Assembly (NCBI GenBank): GCA_021399445.1
Contig: JAJTUQ010000006.1
Location: forward strand, 992,001-1,056,000
Source of the DNA: Xylogone sp. PMI_703
Taxonomy: Eukaryota; Ascomycota; Leotiomycetes
Direction of reading: 5' to 3'
Length of the DNA stretch: 64,000 nt
The notes beneath the pieces were generated by a model. The model had not been told where the DNA came from, ran no database searches, and was given only the letters and a program-made list of their open reading frames with translations. This document shows, piece after piece, positions 1 to 13,256 of this stretch. Numbering within the stretch: the stretch's first letter is position 1; each line of letters begins with the position of its first letter. The position numbers and the translations under genes are program-made.

Positions 1-2439
1 GTGTCTCCTTTCTTGAAGGACAGCCAACCCCCCTCCTTCGTTTTCTCTTGTTTAAACTCCCATTTAGCTACAGCCACAAGATTGCTCCTTTCTTGCATCA
101 GCACATCCTCGTTGATAGGCATTTCCAATGAGATGTCGGTGAATGGGAAAGATCCCCTCTGGCCATCATGGTATCCTGTGCACCACTTGCCATCAAACTC
201 TTCTGGGAAAGTGATTGCAACAATCTTCGCTCCTGCTGCGAATTGGAATCCATCAGAATCGCGGTAAGCCCGTGTTCCTGGCTTAGGACGGTGCGTGTTG
301 ACTGCTATAGCGCTAGGCCGCGAAGCAACCTTGGGAGCAATTGCAGCCATGCAGTATTGTGCCGTTTTCACATTGTTAGTCATGAAATTGATGTCAAAGT
401 CAACAACGGAGGGTGGGTGACTGCCGTATAGGATCGTTAAGCCGGAGACTGCAGGAACGGGGCGGGAATGATGAGAAAGGTGCTGGAATAATTGGGTTAC
501 TGTAAAGAAAACCGTAGCATCATGTGCCTCGATCGTTCTCTTTTCTTCGACGCAAAAGACGCACTATAATAGAAGTTAGCAAGAGAAAACCCCGGCGTAT
601 CTCTTATAAGGATCACAATCTAATGTAGTAGGAAACGGGCCACTACTTACTGCATACAATGGTTCGTCAATCGATTTTGTCTTCACATGACTTTTGGATA
701 AAAATTGATGTCGGAAGCGGATTTCCTCATTCATGTAGATACCGGCGGGATCAAAGGTACTATCCCGTTCGATATGAATCCATCCAATCTCAAAGGCACA
801 GTACTTGCATCTAGCCGACATAGTTGCACTAAACTGCCCAGCTGGCCTTCTCACCTGCCTAAAACCTATCTCGCCACGCATCATGGCCTTCGCGCCTTCA
901 CAGAACCCCTCAAACTTATAGAAGGATGAATTAGGCGCGATTGGGTGGTCAATGGTTCTGACAGAGGCAGTGGGTGTTCGCGGCTGAAAAATAGGCTGGA
1001 CTGTATTCTGTCCTTCGACTGCAATAGGATCTTGGCTGTAATCATGGACAACCTCAAGACCGGTCTCTATGCCTAGGCCGTAGTTTGGAGCATTCCGAAC
1101 GGGCTCTCTTGATGGATCCACTTGGTCCGCCCTGGAATGTGGCCTCGATGCACCAGAGTCATGCTTTGCACTCAGCGGAGGACTCAACGGAGCCAGAACG
1201 CGGTTGCCAAATATTGACTCTTGGCTATCCTGTCTGCCACGCTCAGGGACATATGAACTTGCATTTGAGCTTCGGGTCCTTTGTGACGTCTGACTCGGCT
1301 GGCGTGTGACCAAGAGGTCATTAGCATTGATTCGAGGGCCACGGTACTCAATAGGACTCGATGTTATAGGCGCGATTATGGGAGATGCCCCCGAGAGCTC
1401 ACTGATGGTAACACTAGCCCGGTTGTCATCGAACGAGGAGATAGATTTCCGCATCTCATTATGCCAGTCCATCCTTGATTGCCTTCGTCTCTCCAGCCAG
1501 TCGATATTTGCATTGATTTGACCAGCAACGATTTCTTTGGCGATGAGTGCGGGGCCATCTCTAATCGGTGAGACACCGTTGTAGGAGTTAGGCTGAGATG
1601 GACTGGGAGAAGGGCTGCCAGATGCAGAGACAGTGGGAAATTGAAAGTTGTCATTAGTAGTCCATGGCCCATTAGGTTTAACTGGCTCCACCATCGGCTC
1701 TGGCTCTGGGATCTTAAGAGGCGGGGTAAGTCTTGGAGGAGAATGAGACGCATTTTGAGGCTGAGATGGTTCTGCTTCTGTTGGTGATACTTCTATCACT
1801 ACTTCTGTCGCAGGTATTGCTAGTGCTGGTGGCGCCGTCGATATCTGTTGCTCTGTATTTTGCGGAGTATCATTGCTGGCTTGTGCCTGGTCATCTGTCT
1901 TCACTTTGGAAGTCGCACGTGAGCCCAATCTTGACTGCACTCGTTCAAATATGGCGATGCAATCTGTACAGCTCTGCCAGACCTGTTCTTCCAGCTCGGA
2001 GAAGTTGGCGCTTAACAAGTCGAGGTCATCAAATGATAGTAGAGAGCATTTGAGGATTTCCTTATTTAGTTTGTTTTTGACTTCTTTCAATTCGCTCAGA
2101 ATAGCTTCTAAATCCATCGCATATATGGTTAGTAAAGTGTCACTGAAATGTTGATTGGGTTAATTGGATTAAAATGAAACTGAAAAACTTACTATCTTCC
2201 AGGGCAAAAAGTTCCCCATGCTTCGCGATGCACTGCCGGTAGGACTTGATAACCGCATCTTTACTTGGTTCCAGCGCTTTTCGCAGATCTCCCGTGATCT
2301 CAGAGATCTGCAGGGCGTCTTCCTCAGATGCCTCTTCAGTGCCTTTAGAAGCTTTGTCTACTACCAACGTAAACCCTCTATCGTATGCTGTGATGATGGC
2401 CTTCACCGGAGCTGGGAGGTTGATAGCAGGAGTGGTCAT
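1..2439 (-). CDS. SH3-domain protein with zinc-binding motif, partial at 3' end
   Basis: Three exons are read: 2439-2193, 2107-651 and 563 to beyond base 1, so the C-terminus lies outside the window. Both introns have GTAAGT donors and CTAAC branch sites, and joining them keeps the frame. About 756 residues are visible. The first 150 or so look alpha-helical and acidic. A long Ser/Pro/Gln-rich stretch follows (about 160-480). Next comes a Cys/His cluster: CKYC at 516-519, His549/556, CVFC at 569-572 and later His residues, arranged like a zinc finger interrupted by an intron. An SH3-like segment with the ALYDF-type strand and a GWxxG-like region occupies about 665-715, and a second SH3-like start (VAVAKWEF) is cut by the edge. 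The role is unknown; an adaptor or signalling scaffold is inferred from the SH3 domains only. Confidence 0.75.
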
Positions 2440-5172
2440 AGCTACCGTAATAGCGATCGAGTGGGCCTTGTCAGCCCGTCAATAATGTTGCTGTCAGTGC
2501 GCAACCGCGGAGAGCAGTGGGCCTCACCCCGCTGTGCTGCTGTACAAAGTAGCAGTCGTAGAGAGATGAAAGAATTGGAAGAGCAAGAAGGATAGAAGGG
2601 AGAGAAGAAGGAGAGCAAAAAAGATGAAGATGGGGTATTATCTGTGCTCCGAAGGTGTGGCTGGTGACGGTCGACGAAAGCGGGCAGGCACATCAATCGA
2701 TAAGAACAGACAGTGAGGCTTTCATGGGCGCTTCCCTGGTGCAAAAGGCGCCTTCTCGCTGGGAATATTGGAAGACCGCATGCCCGTACCGCGGTGGGCC
2801 GGCCTGGTACCAATTCGCAGGCCCAGCATGCCCAGACAGAAGACCAAGGGACACCCAAGGCTGCCTTGCGAGTTCATCGCTGCGTTAGGCACGGGGCTGT
2901 GCGGGTTTGGCATACGTGCCGCTGGTAGAGACCCAGCAAATAGGAAGCCGGCGGTTCTGTGAAAGCGCCGCACGTGGATTGGATTTCATACTTGGGTAGA
3001 AGATTCGGATGCTGGCGATGCTGGACGGGGTGCGTAATTCTGGCAAATTTGCATTATTGCTCTCTGGCGTTTCCTCTTGAGTTGCTCCCCAGCCCTTGGC
3101 CGCGTTGAGCTCCGTAGGTGTGGTATCGGTACCATCCGTATTACTTACCAGAGAGATGGAGGGAAGGGGATCCTGGAGGCAGCGTGGCGGGATGGGTCGC
3201 GCCCCTGAAAGAGCGTCCCCAGAGCCTCATGTGCTCGAACTACAGCACAGGAGCTCGCCGCGAAGAAGAAAGTTGAATTGAGTGCTTGTGTGAGGGTGTG
3301 CATCCGTATTGGAGGTAATATGCATTGTAACGTCGGGTCTCATCCACCGTCACTTCCATCCACCAATTTAGCCAAGTGCGTCCCACCAAATCTCTGTCGG
3401 CACTCCAGGGTATCGACTCCCCGCAGAGATGAGAGCAGTGGAGAGTCCAGTGATCCATCCATCTTTTGTTGAGGCAAATATTACCTACGCGTGCTATGAA
3501 TCCTTTCCAGCAGAGATCCAGCACCGGATGACGAATAAGGAAGGCTTCTAGCAAAGTGTGTCTTGTTCTGCGCGATTTACTGCTCCCCAATGGTTCGTGA
3601 GGCGAACAAATGATCGATCGGGTAAGTCTTAACGCGTCCTCTTTCTGCGTCTTGTTTAGTCCTACTGTACTAATATTTCCTGTGTATGCGCAAGTAGTAG
3701 ACAAGACTCCTTGGCTAATAATAATAATAGCTCAGACGGATGTCGGCGTTGGCCTCGATGCTTGCAAGGAATGCATGCTGCTTGGCTAAAGCGTAGGGTG
3801 TAAGCGAGCTGCAATTATCTCCTTCTTTTTCGAGGACTGTATCTCTATCCTTCGACTAGAGAAACTATCATCGGTGAGTGTTGCGATCTCGCTCAAGCTA
3901 GAAAGTTAGACACATTGCTCAGGCTGTTTTTGTGGCTACCTCTTGTTTCCAGACTAATACGGAGTACATCATCGGTGATAGGTGAGTCACAGCCTTGTGG
4001 ACGTAGTCATTCGGGAGGCCCTCTGTGTCGTGTGTCGTGTCGTCTCGCATGTCCTGTTGAGAGGTCTCAGGGCCAAGTGAATTGAGGTGTTAATATTGTA
4101 GCCTGCAGTATGACCAGGTAAAATGTCCACAGTGTAGCAGATGAACAACAAAATAAGTTCAAATTTTCCCTGACTCTAATGTGAGGGCCCTCGAGACTCA
4201 ACACCTGTACGTGGTGAGGGTTATGAACCTATAACGGTGTTTATAATCAAGATTGAATCACCGATCGATTTTTTAGTTTCGACCTCTTTTTGCGATGATT
4301 TTCGACGACTCTGACAATTTCCTGAACCAGCGCTCAGCTCGAGCCACACATGCGACTAACTCGACAACAGCTAAAAGCGTAATGTTTTGTGGTATATATA
4401 ATGAGTAGTATTAAGATACACAGGTCTTATGGTTGTATATTATTATATAAGTGCTAAAATTGGTGTTCTACGAAGTTAAGACTTGTCGACATTAGACAAC
4501 GTTATTTATATTACTCCATAACTAACCGTAAGAGTATGTTAATCCACGAAATACCAAAATCGAACTCATTAGATTATACGATTATTTACATGAAATCACA
4601 CAATAAGGTGATTACCAAAGCTTACAATGTTCTAGATTTTTCCTTCTAGTATTCCGTATAATTAAAAGGGAGAGTCACATGAATGAGAGAGCAAACAGGC
4701 CTGCATGTCCTGAGGTATATTTGTGGTCATTACTTGTTTAAAGATATATTTGTGTACTATATCTTCACGTACTATTTATCTCCTTTAGCCCAAAACTGAT
4801 ACTACAGAGGAGCGGCAGTATTAGAGTTCGACTCCCAAAGGTTGCGGTTCCTTGTTGCGCACCTCCTCCAGTAAATAAAATAAACGAGTTCATGCCAGAT
4901 TCTAAATGCGAGGACTTATTTTATATCATAATACCATTTATTCATTTGTCTACCCTAATAGAGGCACTCTACAAAACATCACGTGCCGTTATACCCTCGT
5001 TGGATCTCCCAAATCATGGCGAGTAATCATTAATAACCTCCTCTTCGTTTCTTAATCTTTTAAAGCAACAATGCAGCCCGAACTATATCCTGTATATAAC
5101 CAAGTGTAATCAAAGCACACCTTTAAGAAAAAGACCTTCCCAAATTACAAGAAAAACCGTCTATGACGCATT
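2440..5172. other. Gene-free intergenic stretch, AT-rich right half
   Basis: No supportable gene. The left half (2440-3700) is mixed-composition sequence that includes the promoter side of the SH3 gene. From about 4100 to 5150 the DNA becomes AT-rich and stop-dense, with no reading frame over 60 codons on either strand. The right end is the 3' flank of the fatty acid synthase alpha gene. No terminal repeats or transposase remnants were recognised. Confidence 0.6.
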
Positions 5173-8100
5173 TTAGAAAGTGCTAACTGCAATGGCAATG
5201 GCCTGGGTCTCGGAGTGCGAGATGGACACTGTGATCTCCTTTACACCGGCCTTCTTCGCTTCGGCTGCGGCTTCGCCGTGGAGCTATCAACTCGGTTAGT
5301 CTCTTGTCAAAACAAAATGGGGACTTAGATTTGGGGTGAGGCTTACAGCGACAACTGGCGCTCCGTTCTCATTATTCGTAATCTCAATCTCCTTCAGTGC
5401 CGCACCTGCTCCTCTGCTGGCAACGCCCAAGGACTTGAACACGGCCTCCTTTGCACTCCACTTGCCAGCGTACGATGACTGGGGATGTGCTGCATTGTTG
5501 CAGTACTCTATCTCCTTTTCAGTAAAGTTGCGCTGGATGAAGTTTTCATTCTCGATGTTGATGGCCGTGATATCCTCAACGTCGACGCCGACCTTGTTGT
5601 TTGCGGTCTCAGCTCCCTTAGCCAGAGTCTCAACAATCTGCTTGGTACTTTCCTTCTTGTCTTTGGTGACAGTTGGGGCCGCGGCTTGGTTAGGAGCATA
5701 GGTAAGGGCGGATGACTTCTTATCTGCTGACACACGTGCCAATGGGTTGAGGAAGACCTCAGATTGGATAGCTTCATCGTAAGGTGCATGCTCCTTGGCC
5801 ACGAATATACTGTTGTTGATCATTCCGTTGTGGAAGTAGCGGTAGGCCTTCTTTTGTCGAGCCTCTACCTTCTCGCTGTAGGCATTGTAGGTCTCCTCGT
5901 CAAGTGTAGCGTAGAGGTATTTAGGATGGATACCAATTGCCTGAGCACCCTTCTGACCGAAACCAAAGGAGGTGACAGAAAAGGCCTTGATGCCATCTGT
6001 CTGGATGGTCTTGCTTGGGTACACAATATAGTCAAACTGCTCCATGACTTGGTCAACATTGTCGGCATTCCTGTTTCCAGGGACAAGGCCACTATTCAGC
6101 ACCTGGAAGGCACCATTCATCATCCAGGCACCAGCAGCGCCCTTGGGATGACCAGTAAGGAACTTCTGGAAGACACCCAGGACTGCATTACCCTTCTTGC
6201 GGCCAAGATGCTTCATTTGCTGGCAAATGACCGAGGACTCGTTCTTGTCGTTAGCAACAGTTGATGTACCATGGAAGGATGCTACATCGATATCATCAAT
6301 GGTAAGACCCCATGTTGCCAGGGCTCCGCGGAGAGGGGCGATAGATGGGTCTTTCTTCCAGAAGCTGTTGCCAAAGCTGTTAAGCACATCTCGCTCTTGA
6401 CGCGCGGCCTCCTGCTCGATATGTAGAGCACGTTCTTGAGCATATGCAGCTTCATCAAAGGCTGCGCCACCGGCTTTCATCGCAGCAACCTCTTCATGCA
6501 GATACTCAAGTTCTGATTCTTGCCATTGTTTGATTTGCTTCTTGCGAAGCTCAATCTGTCGGCGACGGTACTTGATATCAAGAAGAGGTGAAGGGAATTG
6601 TCCAGCCTTCTCACGTGCGGACGTGAGAACACCTTGACCTGGCGCTGGGACAGAGCGACCAATCTTATCAGTAGCTGTAGTAACCATAGCAATGATACCA
6701 TAGATGGGAACACCCATATCGAGGGCAAGTTTTGCGCTCATGATGAGTTGCATACCACAACCTTGTGATTCCATGAAACCGTTTCTTGTAGTGGTTGTTG
6801 GTCTCGACATCTCACCAGGAGTTCTTCCATGCTCCATTTCTTCAACGGCATTGCTGGTGGCCTTCATGTTTGCGAATTCGTATGAACCTTCCTCGGTGAA
6901 GTCGTCAAAACCACCAACGAAGCAAACACGAGCTTTACCCTCGATGATAGTTTCGTATCCAATATCAATGGATTCAACAGCTGTAGCACAAGCACCGACG
7001 GGAGTCTTGATTGGACCGGTGGAAGACAGGAGCAACATGTTGATCCAAGCGGCCATCGTGTTAATGAAGGATTCTTGAAGAATATCCTTCTGTAGAGGTT
7101 TATCTAGGTAACGATCCTTGTACATTCCCCTCAAGGCTCCCGTACCACCAAGGCCGGAACCAACGCAGTTTCCGACTTCAGATATGTGCACGTACTTGTA
7201 GAATTCATAAGGATCTGTGATACCAGATGCCAACAGGGTCTCAGCAGTGCAGACGAGGACGAAAAGCGTGACAGGATCCACTTGGGAAATAATGTCATCA
7301 GGAACACCGTATTTCTTGGCATCCCAGCCATGTGGGATTTGACCGGCAACAAGACGATCGAACTGCAGAGCCTTAGGGATCAACAAGGTGGCGCCCTTCT
7401 TCATGTACACGATGTACTCGCCCGACTCTGCGATCTCGTAAATCTCGGCTTTGTCGCCATGCTCACGCTTGAACTCCTCGGCCGTCTCCTTTGAAGTCTG
7501 GAATGGCTCGAGGTCTTCTTCAATGACAACCTCCTGCAGGAGCTGCTTTTGCTTTGGATCGTAACCATTGAAGAGTTCTGGTTCAATCAAGCGAATACCA
7601 GAGTGCTCGAGAATGTATTTCTCGTACTTGGGCTTAATGTCCTTGTCGTCAACAGGCTCTCCAGTCTTAGTATCAACCCAACCAGAGTACGGCTTGCCCT
7701 TGATAGATCCGTTGAAGTTCTTGATAAGGCCCATAATCCAGGCCATCTCGACGCAACCTTCAAGAGAGAACTTGCCGTAAGCTTCCATCTCCCATCTGGT
7801 TCGCGAGTTACCCCATGGCCCAACTTCGGCAAAACCGGTAACAACGATCACCTTCTCCAAATCAACCATACCGCTGAGGTTCTCATTGAGTGGGGCGATA
7901 TCGGCATCCCAGTCAGGAAGAGGCGGGAAGTCGAACTTGATGTTGGCACGTGGCTCGATATTTACCTTCTTGTAGAGAGCTTCGCTGCTTTCACCATTGA
8001 CGATCTTGTTCTCAATAGCTGTCTCTTTAGTAACTGCTTGTCGGACTTCACTTGTATCCATGATATCCTTTCTCAGGTTGGTCATCAAATCCTTCAGGTT

Positions 8101-10883
8101 GGGGATGAACTGCAATCCTCCATTAAGATCAGCAAATACGGGCTCAGACTGGCAGAGGTCCACAATAGTAGGAGACATCAGACCAAGCAAATTGAAGGCC
8201 ATCTCTTGCTGGGAGAAGGTTCGGACGCCATAAGCTTCGACACCCTCTGCAACAATGTTGTTAGGAGACATGAGACCAGTACCACGAGTCCATCCAATAA
8301 TGGCACCACAGATGGTGAGGAAGTTGCCCCAGCTTTCAGAGTACCATCTGTTAAAGAGGGTCTCCAAGGCCAGCTTAGACTCAGAGTAGAGACCATCATT
8401 ACCGAAAGTACCGTGGTTTGGAGAAAGAGGCAGGATCACTTGTGCTGGACGTGTCTCGTAACCTCTCTCAGCTTTCTGTGTCTTGACACAACCGAGGAGA
8501 CGGAGAAGGTTCGTTAACATGATACGGTGAGCAAGTTCTGATCTTGAATCAATGCTGTCGATTTCTCGTCCGTTTTCAGGGATAGCGGCAAATGGAACAA
8601 TGTAATCGAGATCCCATCCCAGACCCTTCTTAGAGTCATAGATATACTCAACCAAAGCCTCAACGTCTTGTTTGCTACCCTGGTTGAAGGGAACAACGAT
8701 AAGCTGAGAGCCACGAGCACCATGGCGGGCATACATTGCTTGGTAGTACTCAGTAACTTCACGGGAGAAGCGGCTGGTGGTAACGACAACCTTGGCACCA
8801 CCACTGATGAGACCCTGTAGAACGTCGGCACCGATTGATCCTGCACCGGCACCGGTCATAAGAGCGTTCTTGCCTTGGAATGTGATGCCGGACTTGGCAG
8901 CTTCCTCAAGACCGTCCAGATAGACACTCGTGAGTTTCTTGCTGTACTCCCAACCATGCTCGTCCTTTCTCTTCAGATGCAAGAACGGGATAGTCTCAAC
9001 TTTGCCAGGCTTGGAGGGGCCATTGGTGCGAACAGAACCCTTCTTACCATTGCCGTTTTCCTTTGGAATGATCTGGCCCTCGTTCATTGCCAGCGATCGG
9101 ATGACATCACTGTAGAGAGCCTTGATTTGAAGTTGAGAAGATTTGGAGAGCTTGTGTTGCTGCTTGATCAACTTATAAATCCGGCTCAAGTCATTCTGGA
9201 CCTTGGTTCTGTTACCGTATTCCGAGATCTTGCCACCATCAGCCATTTCGCGGACATAGTGCTCGAACTTTCTGATGCTGGGCCGAGGGACCTCAGAATA
9301 CTCTAAGTTGCCACGGATATCAATGGTTGTGTGAGGTGCTGTTGGAATAGAGACATCCTTATAAGCTGGTGGACTATCCAAGACTTCTCTGCAGTTTTCA
9401 ATGAGCTGCTGTCCGAGCTCCTTGGCGAGCTGGTATGTCTCTCCACGCTCGGTAGGGCAGTTGTCCATGTGGTATTGCATGAATTCCAGCAGAGTTGGGT
9501 TTGATCGGTTCATGATTCGGATACATTGGCTGACAATCTCACGATCCACAGCCTTGAGTCGTCCAAAGATGATATCGAAGTACATGCTAAGAGCATCTTG
9601 ACGTGCCCAGTTCCAAGACGAATCGTACACTCTGGCCTTGAGGGAGCTGAAGATAGGTGCAATACCAGCTGCATAAAACTCCCCATGCTCCACATTCCAG
9701 AGATCCAGCTGCGCCTGCAGAACTTCCTGTGACTTCTGAGATCCGATGAAGGCCTTGTCTCCAGATCTGAGGTCGATCTTCAAGTAACGTGCAAAAAGCT
9801 CGAGCTGCTGCTTGAAGAGTGCTCTCTGGTCCTTGGTCAAAGCGTCAATGGCGGCAGGATCCATCATCATTCCACCGCTAGAGCCGCCGCCATCACCACC
9901 AGCAACTGGAGCAGCTAAGCTGATACCTGCATTGGCCGCATACTTCTGTGACAAGTCATCAAAATAAGCCTTGGCATCATTTTCAGAACCAAGACGAGCA
10001 GCTGGCTCAGCTGTCAAAGCCAGAAGCAGGACACCATCCTGTCGGCCAGGGCCCAGACCCCACCTAGCTTCCAGGTATTTTCTTGCGGTGGTGATATTAA
10101 AGCCACCGGGCATTTTGGAGGATATTAATCTAGCAACGAGGGATGAGGACTGCTTGCCAAGCTGGCCGTTGAACGTGGCCTGCATTGAGGCACCTAGTTC
10201 GTCTAAGGGGGTATCTTCTGGTTTTTCTGGTGTCGATCCGAATTCCTTGCCCAAGTCTCCGAGGATTTCATTCTGTAAAGTCGATTTACCTGTAAAAACA
10301 ATTATAAGCTGTTTGCGTCTTTGCAATAACGCTGGATTTCCGAGCTCTAATACTTACCACCGACTAAATCTTTAATGGCCTTGCTTAAAGGAACTTCCAG
10401 GAGTGGTTTCTTGAGTTTCTGAGCAACCAGAGTTCTGACTATATCTACCGCGGTGACAGGTACATCTGCGACCGCAGCGGCGGGCCCAGCACTTGGTGCA
10501 GCGGGAGCAGCAGCAACTGGAGCAGCGGCGGCGGCTGGAGCTGCTGGAGCCGCAGGGGCAGAGGAACTGGAGGCTTCAGCTGGTGCTGGCTCATCCTCCA
10601 CGGGATCGACATCGTAGTAAATTTCTTTGGCATCCTTGTTGTAGCAGAGAATCTGTCGCTGAACCGACTTTGCAGCATCGTAGGCTTCATATTTGGAGGC
10701 AATAGTCCTTTTGGCCATGACGCCAAGGGTATCTGCGGGGCCAATTTCTACAATTCGTTCGGTCGTCTTCTCTGCGAGGATGACATCCTGGGTCTCGATC
10801 CATCTGACAGGCGAGGCGAACTGGTACGCCAGCAGCTCGACCAGCAGAGTGTGAGCGAGCTCTTGCTCGATTTCAGGACGCAT
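5173..10883 (-). CDS. fas2: Fatty acid synthase subunit alpha
   Basis: Alpha chain of the cytosolic type I fungal fatty acid synthase (alpha6beta6). Exons are 10883-10358, 10289-5347 and 5283-5173, giving 1859 residues, the normal fungal length. In order: N-terminal part of the malonyl/palmitoyl transferase fold; Ala/Pro linker (about 105-150); acyl carrier domain with LVGGKS, the pantetheine serine being about residue 178; structural region; ketoreductase (GAGAGSIG near 490); ketosynthase with active-site Cys about 1276 in VGACATA; and a C-terminal phosphopantetheinyl transferase domain (GVDVEDI and WSAKEAVFK). The first intron splits the GGKS motif; the second isolates the last 36 residues, which include the conserved SHSE. 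The start [11 protein letters not shown] matches the family. It is divergent to the beta gene. Its own PPTase domain makes activation autonomous. Confidence 0.98.
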
Positions 10884-13256
10884 GATTGTGGTATTTTACG
10901 TCCGAAGACTATTAGGAGGATGTTAAACAAGTCGTTCTGTAGAGAGAGAAAGAGTAGATGGATTTGTGTCGTCGAGTCGAGGGGAGCTGGTGAAGGATAT
11001 AATTAGACCTGCCACTCCGCCTCGAAATTTATTTCAGGGAATTTTTACACGACAGGAGACGGACCGCGCCGCAACTCTCAGGAACGAAGTCCGATTACAA
11101 GAGTCTGCCGTGAAAGAAGGTGGAAATTGAAGCGGAGATTGGAGTGGAAGCGGAAAATGAAGCAAACTGGAATCTTAAGACCCCAGGTGGTTCTTAATAT
11201 CCAGGAGGACGGTTGGGGGGAAGGGGGAGGTGGGAAAATTGAGGGAGGGCAGTTGCAGGGATGTGGTGTAAGCGTGCTGTGGCCATGATCTCAAGCTGCG
11301 TTGCGGGCATCTGGCGGCGTTGGGTCACCAAAATTTTGACGAGGTCCAAGTCCTCAACGACTGGCGGCGCTAGCACCCAACCGGACTAGCGGGATACCCC
11401 ATAGCTCGAGCCCTGGCACCACCCAAGAGAAAATAAACTTCCGTCCCGACGGGCCATCAACACTTTCTCGGCCGGGGACTGGGCCACCAACCTCGTGCTG
11501 CTTGAGCGTTCTGCAGGCTGGTGCAGACTCGCAATACACTGCGGTACGCTGCTCTGTCTGCTTAGACCTACGCATGATACGTTACTGAATAAGACTGGTG
11601 CTTTGCTTCTGCAGAGCGTTTCCTGCAGTCTAGTGCTGTACTGTTACTGCACGAATCTTGCGCGTTTCTGCGTTGTCCAACCTGGTAGCATATCTTGCAC
11701 TGTACCATACCCTAAAGAGGTGGTCCACCTTCAAAAACGCACACAGCAGGATGAGATGCAGAGGGAAGAATATTACACACGGATGAGGTCTTCAGTATGT
11801 GTGCATGAGCGTTACAATCTCGGCGTCGGTCTCTGGCAGTTTCCAGGAGTCCAGGACTCGGAGTCTTCTTCTGGCGCCGGGATTTGTTTCGTTGAGTCTG
11901 TCCAACAACTTCCAAGCCCCAGGCGTGACAAATCACCTGGAAATTTCGATTATATGATCGAGGCAGCAAACAGTCATCATCATCGTGACAAATACTTGAA
12001 GGCTCGTGACCAGATATGTGGATGATGTTACGGTGGGAATGGGTGTAAGGCTGATGGTACTGTCAAGGCGAGTGAGATGGCTTTCGATATCATCTCGGAG
12101 GCGAGTACGGCAGCGGTACGGTACTTTGTTTTGTTGTGGATCCAGCAGATATCGGCACCAGATAGGTGCACGGAACCCCTGAGATTGCTGCCTCGTTTTC
12201 CAGGGGATAGCGGGGGATGGCACTCAGGCACCAACAGGTTGACATTAGCTGACGTTACTGAGTTGGATTTAGCTGACCTGAGCCTGATAATAATGACTCG
12301 CGATAAGGGATAAGGGATAAGGGCACCGTACCGGTTTGCTGCGGGGGAAGAAAATCTCACCACATATTCAGTATTCGGTATTCAGGATCAGCCAAGGCAA
12401 AAAGTACCGGTGTGCACAATAACCTAGCAGTAGTAACCTAGCAGCAGAAGCAGAAGAAAAAAAAAAAGTATCCAGGCTCGCCAGGTGCAAGTGGATGCGG
12501 TGAACAAGCAGCGACATGGGTTTGCCGTTGGCCCGCACGAAGACCGCACCAGAGGCCGCAGGGGAAAAGGATTGAGGGACTGGAGGGATTCGAGCAATTC
12601 AACCACCTTGGAGTGGCGGAGGGAGTTATGCACGCCGCAGAGCCCAGGGGAGGGGTGCAGGGAGCGAGGGGGATTTGCTGCCGCTACGCGTCCCTGGCCC
12701 CAACGTCCCACAAATGCGCTAGGCGACGCCCACCAGTTGAATTTTTGGCTTTGCGTTGAGCCCGAGGGGACACCAGGTCGACGAGCTGCTCCCAAGGCCG
12801 AATATCCTCAAATCAAAAGCAAATCCCCCCTCCCACCACATCTGCTTCCAGAGGATTGATTTTCTCAATATCATCGTTTTCCCTCCTCCTCTTCATCTCT
12901 CTCCTCCCGTGCCTCAGGTCTTCTGCGTTCCTTATCCTCCTCATATAGAATTTGATTTATGACCGAGCTGTGCCACCCTTAGAATATAATTCGTTGGCAC
13001 CGAGACGACAGCTGTTATTTTTTTTGTTTGCGAATTTACGCCCACAATTTTAATCTTCCACCCCGGCTCTTGCTCTTCATTGAGTTCTTGGAGCACCGGT
13101 AACAGGTGAGTTTTCACAACACATTTTCTTTGAAGTGGATGGAGGAACCATAAAAAATTATTGAAGTAGAAAAAAAAATCAAAGTTTCTGGAGTCTCTTC
13201 TAACACACACCTTGAACAGCTAGAGATCTTCTTCTATCGTTCACAGAGGCCTCACC
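10884..13256. promoter_or_regulatory. Shared divergent promoter region of fas2 and fas1
   Basis: About 2.4 kb separates the two start codons, with no supportable gene; open frames up to 176 codons here lack family features. The stretch must hold both promoters and both 5' leaders. GATAAG-containing tandem words lie at 12302-12323. A pyrimidine-rich leader precedes fas1 (about 12830-12950), followed by A/T-rich tracts near 13010-13180. Co-regulation is inferred from the arrangement; no oleate-response CCGAGG/CCTCGG box was spotted by eye. Confidence 0.55.
12302..12323 (+). repeat. Tandem GATAAGG words
   Basis: Three head-to-tail copies of a 7-base unit (GATAAGG) sit in the fas2-fas1 intergenic region about 0.9 kb before the fas1 start. 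GATAAG is the core recognised by fungal GATA factors such as AreA and siderophore regulators. Function is inference; three copies may also be a chance microsatellite. Confidence 0.35.

Noticed and set aside
3240..3704. 154-codon minus-strand open frame upstream of the SH3 gene
   Set aside because: No recognisable domain, odd composition (many Trp, His and Cys), and no supporting splice or start context; most likely chance.
4820..4850. GTTCGACTCC, like a tRNA B box
   Set aside because: No matching A box or cloverleaf stems around it on either strand.
11495..12025. 176-codon plus-strand open frame in the FAS intergenic region
   Set aside because: Cys- and Ser-rich random-looking translation with no family features, inside the shared promoter region.
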